Below are positions 1-8,125 of a stretch of 64,000 nucleotides of DNA, one piece after another. Source of the stretch: UKL13-2 sp043744255 (lineage in GTDB: Bacteria; Pseudomonadota; Gammaproteobacteria; Burkholderiales; Usitatibacteraceae); the NCBI GenBank assembly GCA_043744255.1, contig JAYTVA010000051.1, positions 20,163 to 84,162 of the forward strand. Direction: 5' to 3'. Numbering within the stretch: position 1 is the stretch's first letter; each line of letters opens with the position of its first letter. Below the pieces are notes generated by a model. That model was given only the letters and a program-made list of their open reading frames with translations, made no database searches and had not been told where the DNA came from. The position numbers were made by a program, and so were the translations under genes.

Positions 1-668
1 ACCTCGCCGCGAAACTGACCCTGCCGCCGCGTCTGCCGGACTTGCCGATGCAAATGAAAACGGAAATCGAGATCGCGCAATCGGCGATCAATCAGCGGCT
101 CGATGTGCAGATGGCAGCGGCGGAGCTTCGTACCATCGCCAGCAAGAACGGCTTCACCACAGCGAATAGCTTCGTCAACGCGTTTCACCTTGGCGCGGTA
201 CGCAACAGCGCGACCGGCAAACCGGCACAGCGCGGGTACGAACTCGAGCTCGCGATCCCGATTTTTGATTGGGGTGACGCGCGCCGCGCTGAGGGGAGAG
301 CCAAGTACATGGCCGCGATGCAGCGCACGGCGCAAACCGCTATTGACGCGGAATCGAGCGTGCGCGAGCAATACGCTGCGTGGCGCACTGCCTACGATTT
401 GTCAAAACACTATCGCACCGAGATCGTGCCGCTGCACAAGACAATTGCCGATGAAGTGCAGCTCAAATACAACGGCATGTTGGCGAGCGTGTTCGATCTG
501 CTTGCCGAGACGCGCACACAAATTGGCACCGTGGTGATGGCCATCGATGCTGAGCGTGATTTTTGGTTGGCGGATGCGGCGTTACAAGCGACGCTGCTGG
601 GCAAGCCCACCGCAGGCGTGATGATGGACGCCAAAGTTGACACTAGCGGCGCTGGCCAAGGCCACTGA
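1..668 (+). CDS. TolC-family outer membrane efflux protein (C-terminal part)
   Basis: The reading frame is open from the left edge, so the gene starts upstream and only about the last 220 residues are here. The text 'LPPRLPDLP' followed by long amphipathic helices (QRLDVQMAAAEL, AESSVREQYAAWRTAYD, LAETRTQIGTVV) and a beta-strand stretch ending in 'ELELAIPIFDWGDARRAEGRAKY' is the pattern of the second TolC/OEP repeat. These proteins form the trimeric outer membrane channel of tripartite efflux systems. The multicopper oxidase and CusF-type protein that follow suggest a metal (copper) efflux role, as for CusC. The matching pump and adaptor would lie left of the window. The stop lies 28 bases before the oxidase start. 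Confidence 0.85.
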   Translation, partial: LAAKLTLPPRLPDLPMQMKTEIEIAQSAINQRLDVQMAAAELRTIASKNGFTTANSFVNAFHLGAVRNSATGKPAQRGYELELAIPIFDWGDARRAEGRAKYMAAMQRTAQTAIDAESSVREQYAAWRTAYDLSKHYRTEIVPLHKTIADEVQLKYNGMLASVFDLLAETRTQIGTVVMAIDAERDFWLADAALQATLLGKPTAGVMMDAKVDTSGAGQGH

Positions 669-696
669 TCGCACCACTAAAATTGACGAGAATCCT

Positions 697-2118
697 ATGA
701 CCAACCGAAGACAGTTTCTATCTGGTGCCAGCGTGCTCGCAACCGCTGCTGTAGTGAGTAAAGCCGCAATGGGTGCGGTGCCCGAAGCCGCGACGCAGAC
801 CACTGCCACCATGGCCGCACCATTGTTCCCGCAATCGGGGCGACCCTACAACCCAGTCGTGACCTTGAATGGCTGGACGCTGCCGTTTCGCATGAAGAAT
901 GGCTGGAAGGAATTCCACCTCGTCGCCGAGCCGGTCGTTCGCGAAATCGCGCCCGGCATGAAGGCGCGCCTGTGGGGTTACAACGGCCAGTCGCCGGGGC
1001 CCACCATCGAAGTCGTCGAGGGTGACAAGGTGCGCTTGTTCGTCACCAACAAGCTACCGGAGCACACGACGATTCACTGGCACGGCCAGCGCTTGCCGAA
1101 CGGCATGGATGGCGTGGGCGGTCTCACGCAACCGCAGATTGATCCGGGCAAAACGTTTGTCTACGAATTCGAGGCGCGTCGCCCCGGTACGTTCATGTAT
1201 CACCCGCATGCGGATGAGATGACGCAAATGGCGATGGGGATGATGGGGATGTGGGTAACGCATCCGAAAGAGCCGAAGTCACTGGCCGGTTATCAGGACT
1301 GTGATCGTGATTTTTGTTTTCTGCTCAACGCCTACGACATCGAGCCCGGTAGCGCCGTGCCGAAGGTAAACACGATGCTCGATTTCAATTTATGGACGTG
1401 GAATTCGCGCGCGTTTCCGGGCATCGACTCATTGGTTTGTAGATTGAATGACCGCGTGCGGATTCGCATCGGCAATCTCACCATGACCAATCATCCGATC
1501 CATTTGCATGGCCACGAATTTGTGGTGACGCAAACCGATGGCGGCATCGTGCCTGCGACCGCGCGCTGGCCCGAGGTGACGACCGACGTCGCCGTGGGGC
1601 AAATGCGCGCCATCGAATTCATCGCTACTGAGCCTGGCGACTGGGCGTTTCACTGCCACAAATCGCATCACACGATGAACGCGATGGGCCACGATGTGCC
1701 CACGATGATCGGCGTCGATCATCGCGAGGTGGTGAGCAAAATCACCAAGCTCATTCCCGAATACATGGTGATGGGCGAGCGCGGCATGGCCGACATGGGT
1801 GAGATGGAAATGCCGTTGCCAGATAACACGCTACCGATGATGACCGGCACCGGCCAATTCGGCCCGGTGGAGATGGGCGGCATGTTCACCACGCTGAAGG
1901 TGCGTGAAAATCAGGCACGCAATGACTATAAAGATCCGGGTGATTATGCGTTCCCGAAAAATTCCGTTGCGTACGAATGGAAAGGCGAATCACTGAACCC
2001 CATCACTGCACCAACTTCACAGAGCAGTGGTCTCGCACCTGTGGGCACGAAAGCCAAACGCGAACTCACTGTCACCGTCCGCAAACCCGGTGCGGGTGGC
2101 GGCGGACATCAACACTAA
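697..2118 (+). CDS. two-domain multicopper oxidase, Tat-exported, copper cluster
   Basis: The start is ATG at 697, because the peptide then begins MTNRRQFLSG, a twin-arginine signal followed by a hydrophobic stretch. An in-frame start at 637 would overlap the previous gene. Copper-binding motifs are HWHG (about residues 127-130), HPHADEM (169-175), HPIHLHGHEF (266-275) and HCHKSHH with a later Met (319-329), so type 1 and trinuclear ligands are all present. Only about 90 residues separate the second and third motifs, against roughly 300 in CueO/CopA. The central cupredoxin domain is therefore missing, and this is a two-domain enzyme with the type 1 site in domain 2. From about residue 357 the tail is Met-rich (MVMGERGMADMGEMEM), typical of copper handling. 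Likely periplasmic Cu(I) oxidase. Confidence 0.88.
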   Translation: MTNRRQFLSGASVLATAAVVSKAAMGAVPEAATQTTATMAAPLFPQSGRPYNPVVTLNGWTLPFRMKNGWKEFHLVAEPVVREIAPGMKARLWGYNGQSPGPTIEVVEGDKVRLFVTNKLPEHTTIHWHGQRLPNGMDGVGGLTQPQIDPGKTFVYEFEARRPGTFMYHPHADEMTQMAMGMMGMWVTHPKEPKSLAGYQDCDRDFCFLLNAYDIEPGSAVPKVNTMLDFNLWTWNSRAFPGIDSLVCRLNDRVRIRIGNLTMTNHPIHLHGHEFVVTQTDGGIVPATARWPEVTTDVAVGQMRAIEFIATEPGDWAFHCHKSHHTMNAMGHDVPTMIGVDHREVVSKITKLIPEYMVMGERGMADMGEMEMPLPDNTLPMMTGTGQFGPVEMGGMFTTLKVRENQARNDYKDPGDYAFPKNSVAYEWKGESLNPITAPTSQSSGLAPVGTKAKRELTVTVRKPGAGGGGHQH

Positions 2119-2152
2119 ATCACACCTCCCTCATCTCTTCAAAGGAAATCAC

Positions 2153-3001
2153 ATGAAAAAATCTACTCTCAGTACTGCTCTATTCTTTATTTTTGTTGGC
2201 GCTAACGTACCCGCGTTTGCGCACACCGACGCGCCCCACGCCGCCAAGAAAACCATCTCGCCAGATTTGCATCCTTGGGGTCAGGAGGGCGACGCGAAAA
2301 GGGTTTCGCGCACGATCAACATTCGCATGTCCGACAAAATGCGGTTTACCCCCGACACCATCGACGTGAAACAAGGCGAGACGATTCGCTTCATCGTCAG
2401 AAACGGCGGCAAGGTGCTGCACGAAATGGTGATCGGCACCGAGAAAGAATTGGCAGCGCACGCCGAGATGATGAAGAAGCATCCCAACATGGAACACGAC
2501 GAGCCATTCATGGCCCATGTCGGCCCGACCAAGAAGGCGGATATGGTGTGGAAGTTTTCTGAGCCGGGAACGTTCACGTTCGCCTGCCTGATTCCAGGGC
2601 ATTTTGAGGCGGGTATGAAAGGAACGATTCGCGTGAAGGCATTGGTGAGCAAAGCGCCGGGCGAGACGAAACCGTCAGGATTCACCCGCGTTGCGGCGGC
2701 GAACCCTGCTGCCACTGCACCGGCAGCGACCAGCGCGCCGACTGCGGTTGCAGCACCTTCGTCATCAGCACCACAGACCGAGATGACTGAAGGCGAAGTC
2801 AAAAAAGTGGATATAGACGCAAAGAAAATCACCTTGAAGCACGGTGAAATCAAAAACCTCGACATGACACCGATGACGATGGTGTTTCAGGTCAAGGATG
2901 AGGCGATGTTGAGCAAAGTGAAGGCCGGTGACAAAGTAAAATTCATTGCAGAAAAAACCAAAAGTGGTTTTGCGGTGACAACAATTGAGGTGACGAAATG
3001 A
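2153..3001 (+). CDS. periplasmic cupredoxin fused to CusF-like copper-binding domain
   Basis: The start is ATG at 2153, preceded by AAAGGAAA and followed by a clear signal peptide (MKKSTLSTALFFIFVGANVPAFA). The first domain, residues about 30-165, is a plastocyanin-like cupredoxin: 'VLHEMVIG' gives the first His, and 'FACLIPGHFEAGMKGTI' gives the Cys-x4-His-x4-Met ligand set. A linker rich in Ala, Pro and Thr follows. The last about 70 residues are a CusF-type domain: 'ITLKHGEIKNLDMTPMTMVF' keeps the His and the MTM pair, but has Met where E. coli CusF has its stacking Trp. The protein probably carries copper in the periplasm between the oxidase and the efflux pump. Its stop overlaps the next start (ATGA). 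Confidence 0.88.
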   Translation: MKKSTLSTALFFIFVGANVPAFAHTDAPHAAKKTISPDLHPWGQEGDAKRVSRTINIRMSDKMRFTPDTIDVKQGETIRFIVRNGGKVLHEMVIGTEKELAAHAEMMKKHPNMEHDEPFMAHVGPTKKADMVWKFSEPGTFTFACLIPGHFEAGMKGTIRVKALVSKAPGETKPSGFTRVAAANPAATAPAATSAPTAVAAPSSSAPQTEMTEGEVKKVDIDAKKITLKHGEIKNLDMTPMTMVFQVKDEAMLSKVKAGDKVKFIAEKTKSGFAVTTIEVTK

Positions 3002-3495
3002 GTGTGCAATCAAACTGGCAACGTCTGGGCGCAGGAATATTTTGCGCACTCGTCGCATCGGCGGGTGCGCACGAGAAGCCCGGCGCTGCGCCAGTAAAGG
3101 CGGCGGCTGTTTTGAGCCCCGCTGGCGAGCAGGTCGCGGCGACCGTGACGCAATTGCGTGATGCGATCAAGGCGGGCGACAAGGCACTGGTTGAGCGCGT
3201 GATGGCGGAGAGTGTGACGATTTTTGAGCAAGGAAGTGCAGAGAATTCACGCACGGAATATCTCTCGCATCACTTCACCGAGGATGTCGCGTTCGCAAAA
3301 GTAGTGCCGACCACCGTGGTTTCCACACAGGTTGAAGTGGACGGCAACACGGCGCAACTCACCGCGCTCGCGACTTCGGAAGGCCAATTCAAGGGCAAGC
3401 CAGTGAAGAATGCCAGCGTCGAAACTTATGTGTTGCGCCTGCGCGATGGCGCGTGGCGCGTTGAGCATATTCATTGGCCCTCACGTAAGCGCTAG
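2998..3495 (+). CDS. exported NTF2-like (SnoaL/DUF4440-type) protein
   Basis: The gene starts with a 4-base ATGA overlap with the cupredoxin-CusF gene, so it is translationally coupled and belongs to the copper cluster. A signal-like segment 'LGAGIFCALVASAGAHEKPG' precedes a domain of about 130 residues with the NTF2-like pattern: a helix 'VAATVTQLRDAIKAGDKALVERVM', then 'VTIFEQGSAENSRTEYLSHHF', then strands ending 'VETYVLRLRDGAWRVEHIHWPSRKR'. Proteins of this fold bind small ligands or act in uncharacterised roles. Here it is probably periplasmic and co-expressed with the copper proteins. The specific function is unknown. Confidence 0.75.
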   Translation: MSVQSNWQRLGAGIFCALVASAGAHEKPGAAPVKAAAVLSPAGEQVAATVTQLRDAIKAGDKALVERVMAESVTIFEQGSAENSRTEYLSHHFTEDVAFAKVVPTTVVSTQVEVDGNTAQLTALATSEGQFKGKPVKNASVETYVLRLRDGAWRVEHIHWPSRKR

Positions 3496-3508
3496 CGCGA
3501 TTGCGATC

Positions 3509-3691
3509 ATGCCGAGCGCTCGGCACATTCCGCTATTGCTGGTGCTGGCACCGGCGATCTGCTGCATCCCGTGCGTGCATACGTGGCTGTGTGTGTCAGT
3601 CTCGCTCGCAGCCGCGCTGGTGCTGTATGTCATCGCGGCCGTGGTCGGCGAGCTGCGGATTTTGCGCGGGTTGAAGGGTGGCGTAGAGTAA
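3509..3691 (+). CDS. small hydrophobic protein, two predicted membrane segments
   Basis: This 60-residue frame begins at ATG 3509, 13 bases after the NTF2-like gene. It has two hydrophobic stretches (IPLLLVLAPAICCIPCVHTWL and VSLAAALVLYVIAAVVGELRI) and three Cys residues near the first. I see no good Shine-Dalgarno sequence. Position and topology fit a small membrane protein at the end of the copper operon, but the frame could be chance. I do not recognise a family. Confidence 0.4.
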   Translation: MPSARHIPLLLVLAPAICCIPCVHTWLCVSVSLAAALVLYVIAAVVGELRILRGLKGGVE

Positions 3692-3761
3692 CGAGTCTCA
3701 CGCCGCGCAGGCTTTCATACCCGAGCGACGCCCGCCGCCACAAACCATCCATCGAAAAACT

Positions 3762-4157
3762 GTGCTTTCACACGTCTTCATCGGCATCACCGACTTTGAC
3801 CGCGCGTTCAAGTTCTACAGCGCGATCATGCGCGACTTGCAGCTTCAGCTTAAGTTTTCCAATCCCGAACAATCGTGGGCAGGATGGATCGGACGGGACG
3901 CGCGACCCCTATTCGTGATCGGCAAGCCATTCAACGGCGAGATCGCTGCGCCCGGCAACGGGCAGATGGTGGCGCTGCTCGCCGCGAGCCGTGCCGCCGT
4001 CGTGACCGTGTATTCCACCGCCATGGCAAACGGTGGCGTCTGCGAGGGCCCACCAGGGTTGCGCACTCACTATCACCCCGATTATTTCGGCGCGTATTTT
4101 CGCGATCCCGATGGCAATAAGATTTGCGTCTGCTGCCACCAACCGGACGCCACATGA
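3762..4157 (+). CDS. VOC (glyoxalase/bleomycin-resistance) family protein
   Basis: A 131-residue protein from a GTG start. 'LSHVFIGITDFDRAFKFYSAIMRDL' is the first beta-alpha-beta module of the vicinal oxygen chelate fold, and 'HPDYFGAYFRDPDGNKICVCCH' is the characteristic C-terminal 'FRDPDGNKI' strand pair. Members include glyoxalase I-like and antibiotic-sequestering proteins; the substrate cannot be told from the sequence. The stop codon lies one base before the LysE start at 4159, so the two genes are probably co-transcribed. Confidence 0.82.
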   Translation: MLSHVFIGITDFDRAFKFYSAIMRDLQLQLKFSNPEQSWAGWIGRDARPLFVIGKPFNGEIAAPGNGQMVALLAASRAAVVTVYSTAMANGGVCEGPPGLRTHYHPDYFGAYFRDPDGNKICVCCHQPDAT

Positions 4158-4158
4158 C

Positions 4159-4794
4159 ATGACCCTCGCCACTTGGCTCATCTATCTTTCTGCAGTCATC
4201 GTCCTCTGCGTCTCGCCCGGCCCCGGCGCATTGTCGAGCATGTCGGCGGGGATGAAATACGGCTGGGCACGCGGCATGTGGAATTGCCTCGGCATGCAGT
4301 TCGCGACTATGTTCAACGTACTCATCATTGCGCTGGGGTTGGGCGCGCTGTTGATGGCCAGCGAGCACGCGTTTCAAATCATGAAATGGGGTGGCGCGCT
4401 TTATCTCGTCTACCTCGGCGTTCAGAAATGGCGCGAAGTGCCGGTGCCGTTTGAAACCATCGCCGCCAATACCGAATTTAAGGACACCACGCGGCGTGGC
4501 ATTTTCATGCAGGGCTTTTGGGTAAACCTGACCAACCCGAAGGGGCTGGTGTTCTTGCTTGCCGTGCTCCCGCAATTCATCGACCCCACGCGACCCACCG
4601 CGATGCAATACCTGATCCTCACGCTGACGCTGAATGTCGTCGATCTTGTGGTGATGGCGTGCTACACGGGGCTGGCGGCAAACGTGCTGCGGCTCTTGAA
4701 AGACCCGAGCCACATCAAGGCGACCAATCGCGTGCTGGGCAGTTTGTTTATTGCGGCGGGCGGGGCGTTGGCGGTGTTTAAGCGGGGGGTTTGA
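4159..4794 (+). CDS. LysE/RhtB-family amino-acid exporter
   Basis: A 211-residue membrane protein starting MTLATWLIYLSAVIVLCVSPGPGALSSMSAGMKYGWARGMW. 'SPGPGxLxxxxxGxxxGxxxG' is the hallmark N-terminal motif of the LysE/RhtB family. About six hydrophobic segments follow, with the typical 'GALYLVYLGVQKWRE' and 'GFWVNLTNPKGLVFLLAVLPQFI' stretches. Family members export amino acids or homoserine lactone precursors across the inner membrane. The start at 4159 follows the VOC stop directly; longer upstream frames only overlap that gene. Confidence 0.9.
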   Translation: MTLATWLIYLSAVIVLCVSPGPGALSSMSAGMKYGWARGMWNCLGMQFATMFNVLIIALGLGALLMASEHAFQIMKWGGALYLVYLGVQKWREVPVPFETIAANTEFKDTTRRGIFMQGFWVNLTNPKGLVFLLAVLPQFIDPTRPTAMQYLILTLTLNVVDLVVMACYTGLAANVLRLLKDPSHIKATNRVLGSLFIAAGGALAVFKRGV

Positions 4795-4861
4795 CGTCGC
4801 TGCGCCAGACGCCGCAGTGGGTACGAGTAAGATCGCCTCTCCCCTCAACGCCTGCAATTCA

Positions 4862-5275
4862 TTACGTCTTGTTCTTGACCAAGGTTACGACCGGCGTTAA
4901 TTGCTGCTTGTTGGCTAGTTTGTAAAACTTTGCATCGAACGTGGCGAAGGTATCGCCGCCGCCAGCCGCGAGATGTAGCGCGTCTGCGAAATCCAAACCA
5001 TTGCGGTAGCCGTCGACGGCGGTGGTCACCATGTCCCAATTTTCAATCGTGACGTTGGGCAGCCCGATGAGATGCCCCAACACCGACGCCACCTCATCTC
5101 TCGAATAACCATATCCGCCGCGCAGCACCCACTCCAATTCCAACATCACCGTGCGCGCCACGAACAGCGCTGGCTCCGCCATGATGCGCTTGGCGAGCAA
5201 GTGCTGCTTCTTCGCTTCGGCCTCGGTCTCAGCAATGTAAAAGCGTGCAAGTACATTGGTGTCCAGTGAAATCAC
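4862..5275 (-). CDS. PIN-domain toxin (VapC-type)
   Basis: A 137-residue PIN-domain protein. 'MISLDTNVLARFYI' contains the first conserved Asp, 'VMLELEWVLR' the conserved Glu, and 'LDFADALHLAA...DTFATFDAKF' the later acidic residues of the Mg-binding nuclease centre. VapC toxins cleave tRNA or rRNA. The start overlaps the stop of the AbrB-type antitoxin by 4 bases, the standard antitoxin-first order. A small, self-contained toxin-antitoxin module. Confidence 0.9.
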   Translation of the reverse strand: MISLDTNVLARFYIAETEAEAKKQHLLAKRIMAEPALFVARTVMLELEWVLRGGYGYSRDEVASVLGHLIGLPNVTIENWDMVTTAVDGYRNGLDFADALHLAAGGGDTFATFDAKFYKLANKQQLTPVVTLVKNKT

Positions 5276-5511
5276 TTCTTTCCCCGCAGCACCGTCGCGA
5301 CATCAAAATCGGGCGGCAGCGCACGACCCTTGTTTTTCAGCATGCCGTGCCCATCCTGCAAGCGCGTGTGCGATTTGCTGCGCACGACGCGCAACACAAG
5401 TGCGTCGTCTTGGACAACAAAATCAACGCAGCTTCCTGCGGTGATCCCGAGCGATTGGCGCAACTTCTGCGGGATGACCACTTGCCCTTTGCTGCTAACG
5501 GTAGCTTCCAT
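5272..5511 (-). CDS. AbrB/MazE-type antitoxin (VapB-like)
   Basis: A 79-residue protein starting 'MEATVSSKGQVVIPQKLRQSLGITAGSCVDF', a textbook SpoVT-AbrB swapped-hairpin DNA-binding domain (TxSxKGQVxIPxxLR). The C-terminal half is the likely toxin-binding tail. It precedes and overlaps the PIN toxin gene. By analogy the antitoxin dimer would neutralise the toxin and repress the pair's own promoter in the adjoining 5512-5560 region. Confidence 0.9.
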   Translation of the reverse strand: MEATVSSKGQVVIPQKLRQSLGITAGSCVDFVVQDDALVLRVVRSKSHTRLQDGHGMLKNKGRALPPDFDVATVLRGKK

Positions 5512-5971
5512 GGCGGCTCCGGATAGAAATCAGAAATCTAATTTTACGCTGGTTTCTTACTCGGTAAGACGCTTTTGACCTGCCCAACGACGGCAGGATC
5601 GAGCCGCCGTTAGCGCCAGCCTGCAGATAGCGCAGTGTCTCTGCGTTTAAAACGTTCAGTTGTGCCGTATGCGGGCGAGAACTTGAGCCCTAGCCTTTCG
5701 ACGGAGACCCCATTCGGGGCGCCGGGGAGACAGTGAACGGTTGATGATTGCCGCGAAGCATCGCGCGCCACAGAATTTGGGTGCTTGCAGGGGAAGTTGT
5801 GGTCACATCAGTGCGTGCGAAAAACGCGCGCAACACAAGACTACCGACGCCCCTTACTGTCTCCCCGGCGTAGGCCGGGGCCCAATTTTGGCTGCGGTGA
5901 CGCGCGACGAAGCCACCTCGCTAGATTCGCGCTCCAATCGAAAGCCATCCGTCGCAATAAGGCGCTAAGCA
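5512..5971. repeat. intergenic stretch with palindromic repeat elements
   Basis: 460 bases without a supportable gene. Two 14-base arms are exact inverted copies: GCCGGGGAGACAGT at 5721-5734 and ACTGTCTCCCCGGC at 5856-5869. A GC-rich hairpin (CCCCGGCGTAGGCCGGGG, 5863-5880) lies in the second arm. The part at 5860-5893 resembles 8061-8094, so this looks like a dispersed repetitive element bounded by inverted ends. Frames read through it (for example from 5785) translate the repeat and are not believable genes. Confidence 0.6.
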
Positions 5972-6790
5972 TCACGGGGGATGCGCGGAAGAGCGAGCCC
6001 CATGAGCAACAAATTGTGCAATGTGCTGCCAGCATTCTTCGGCGTGAACTTGCAGCAAGAAGTGGGGGGCGGCAAAATCGACGCCAATCGTATTCGGGAA
6101 CACCCGCTCGATTGATGATGACGCCGCTTTCGTCACCAGCCGATCAGACGTCGCACGCAAACTCAGCACTGGAATGCCACACGTTTTCAATGACGCGTGA
6201 CTACTGCCTCCAAGTACAGTTAGCCGCCGTTTTATCACGACGGCGTCAAGCGCGCTCAACACCTTGAGTGCCTCGCTAAGCACCGTTTCATCGCGAACGC
6301 CATTCAGACAAAACAGCTTCATAAGCGTTGCACGCGTGGTGCTGAACGCGAGCGTTGGAACGAGTTGCGCGAGTTTCAGTAAGGCCGCGTATGGCGGCTC
6401 GACAAAACTTGCGGCGAAAATTATGCCGGCGATGCGCGAGGAAAATCGTGATGCGATTTGTGCGGCGACTGGGCCTGAGAAAGATTCCGCTAACAAGAAA
6501 ACTTTTTCATCAGGCGCGATTCTGGTCGCGGCGGCGTCGACGAATTCGTCGAGCGTTGCGAATTCATTTTTGTAGGTAACGATTTCGCAGGCGATGTGAG
6601 ACGGCGCAACTTGCACGAACTGGCGCAGCAATTCATCGGTGCCATTTAGACCGGGGAGGATGAGAACTTTTGGGTTCACGCGGTATTTTTCGGCATTACT
6701 GCGCGCCAAAATGCAGGAGCCCACGCGTTGGGACGCGCTTTGAACGCCTAGCATCCACGCGCACTTCCAGCCACTTTGCTCTGAAAACAC
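5972..6790 (-). CDS. alpha/beta hydrolase
   Basis: 'PKVLILPGLNGTDELLRQFVQ' gives the oxyanion-hole strand, and 'KVFLLAESFSGPVAAQIASR' the nucleophile elbow (Glu-Ser-Phe-Ser-Gly). 'GIPVLSLRATSDRLV' carries the likely Asp, and 'DFAAPHFLLQVH' the catalytic His. Length and motifs fit a small serine esterase/hydrolase. The first about 37 residues (to 'NAEKYR') have no family resemblance. The true start may be the GTG at 6679, directly before 'NPKVLILPG'. Substrate unknown. Confidence 0.8.
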   Translation of the reverse strand: MFSEQSGWKCAWMLGVQSASQRVGSCILARSNAEKYRVNPKVLILPGLNGTDELLRQFVQVAPSHIACEIVTYKNEFATLDEFVDAAATRIAPDEKVFLLAESFSGPVAAQIASRFSSRIAGIIFAASFVEPPYAALLKLAQLVPTLAFSTTRATLMKLFCLNGVRDETVLSEALKVLSALDAVVIKRRLTVLGGSSHASLKTCGIPVLSLRATSDRLVTKAASSSIERVFPNTIGVDFAAPHFLLQVHAEECWQHIAQFVAHGARSSAHPP

Positions 6791-6851
6791 ACGCCCACAT
6801 TTGATTCTCGCGCATCAAGCAAACGCCGCCGAACCCTGCTTCCAGCGCCGC

Positions 6852-8051
6852 CTACCGCCGCCCACCAAACACCGTCAACAGCACGAACAACAGGAACAAT
6901 ATTCCGACCACCAAAAAGAAAATCTTCCAGCCCGATTTCGGTGATTCGCCCTGCACTTCGCCGGTTTGGCCGTTGACGAGGAAGCGGTAGGTCTTGCCGC
7001 TGAACAGGTAGGCGCTCATCCACAGCGGCAGCAGGATGTGTTTGAAGGTGAGGTGGCTGTAGTCGGTGTGCAGGCCGGTGATGCGTTGTTGGTCGCCGCC
7101 GATGTCTCGTTCGACGAGCGAGCGCACGGTGGCATCAATACCTTGTTGCGCCGCGCCGAATCCGGCCTTGAGCCCCACTTGGTAGGCTTCGGCTTGAAAG
7201 CCTGCGATGTAGTCTTCTTGATAGGGCACGAGTTCTTTGGTGTTCCACGTGCGCATTTCGGACGACATGGCGGTCATCAGCGAACGTCCCATGCCGCCGG
7301 GGATTTCGGCGAGCGCTTGCCGTGCCTCGTTGGCTTTCGGGTTGCTGCCTGCGGCGTAAGTGCTGCTCGCGGGCACGAGTACGTCATCGTGGAAATACGA
7401 GACGGTGCCGGACACGTTGGTCCAACGCACTTGCGTGCGAGATTCGTTGACGCGCTCACCGCTGGAGTTGGTGGTTTGATAATTTTCGGTGTAGTTGTCG
7501 CCGCGCTGTCCAGTGTATTGCGTGTAGGTGTTGGCATCAAACGTCCAATAGGGAATGTACATGCCCTTGATGCCGCCGTCGCTTTGCACGAATTGTTTGA
7601 GTGCTGAAGGTGCCAGCCATAGACCTTTGATCCACGTGCGCCATTTGTCTTGCGCCTGCAACTTGGTGACTTTGAACGGCACCAGCGACTTAGGCTTAAT
7701 CAAGCGCTGCGCGTAACTCTTGGAGGTGATCGGTGTGCCGCAAAACGTGCAGGCACTTGCATAGAGATTCGCGGGCAGCGTTTGTTCGGCGCTGCAGTTG
7801 CTGCATTTGACGTGTTCCTGCTCGTGCTTTTCTTCCGCGCCTTCGAGTTTGCCGAGCCAGGTATCGAGATCGAGCTCTTCGACGGCATCATCATTTTCCG
7901 GGATGTCATTGCCACTGCCGCAGTACGGGCATTTAAGGCTCTTGCTGCCCGGCTGAAACGAGAGCTTGGCACCGCATGAACCGCAAGGAAACGCGCGCAC
8001 CTTGGCGGTCATTTGATCGAGTGTGGTTTGCGAGGCGTTGGGGTTTTCCAT
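6852..8051 (-). CDS. double zinc-ribbon protein with C-terminal membrane anchor
   Basis: A 399-residue protein. Two zinc ribbons are visible: 'FPCGSCGAKLSF...LKCPYCGS' at about residues 21-46, and 'VKCSNCSAEQTL...CTFCGTPI' at about 81-107. A region rich in aromatic residues follows ('YIPYWTFDANTYTQYTGQRGDNY'), and one hydrophobic segment near the end ('GWKIFFLVVGILFLLFVLLTVFG'). It is the type of protein often labelled as TFIIB-like zinc ribbon or primosomal-like. It is separated from the SPFH-GYF gene only by a GNAT gene on the same strand, and the two types are often neighbours. Function unknown; perhaps envelope-associated. Confidence 0.75.
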   Translation of the reverse strand: MENPNASQTTLDQMTAKVRAFPCGSCGAKLSFQPGSKSLKCPYCGSGNDIPENDDAVEELDLDTWLGKLEGAEEKHEQEHVKCSNCSAEQTLPANLYASACTFCGTPITSKSYAQRLIKPKSLVPFKVTKLQAQDKWRTWIKGLWLAPSALKQFVQSDGGIKGMYIPYWTFDANTYTQYTGQRGDNYTENYQTTNSSGERVNESRTQVRWTNVSGTVSYFHDDVLVPASSTYAAGSNPKANEARQALAEIPGGMGRSLMTAMSSEMRTWNTKELVPYQEDYIAGFQAEAYQVGLKAGFGAAQQGIDATVRSLVERDIGGDQQRITGLHTDYSHLTFKHILLPLWMSAYLFSGKTYRFLVNGQTGEVQGESPKSGWKIFFLVVGILFLLFVLLTVFGGRR

Positions 8052-8060
8052 TGGCAGAGG

Positions 8061-8118
8061 TCTCCCCGGATTTAGTCCGGAGCCTAATTTTAGTCAATCA
8101 ACCCGGATACATTCCGGG
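8061..8118. repeat. two adjacent short hairpins, one shared with 5860-5893
   Basis: CCGGA-TTTAG-TCCGG (8066-8080) and CCCGGATACATTCCGGG (8102-8118) form two stem-loops between the GNAT stop and the zinc-ribbon start. The segment from 8061 matches 5860-5893 in arrangement (TCTCCCCGG, short loop, CCGG, then AATTTT), so it is a second copy of the same element. Confidence 0.55.
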
Positions 8119-8125
8119 CGACAAA

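Noticed and set aside
3931..4857. 308-codon open frame on the minus strand
   Set aside because: Antisense to the VOC and LysE genes; composition (Arg/His-rich, no fold pattern) is that of a shadow.
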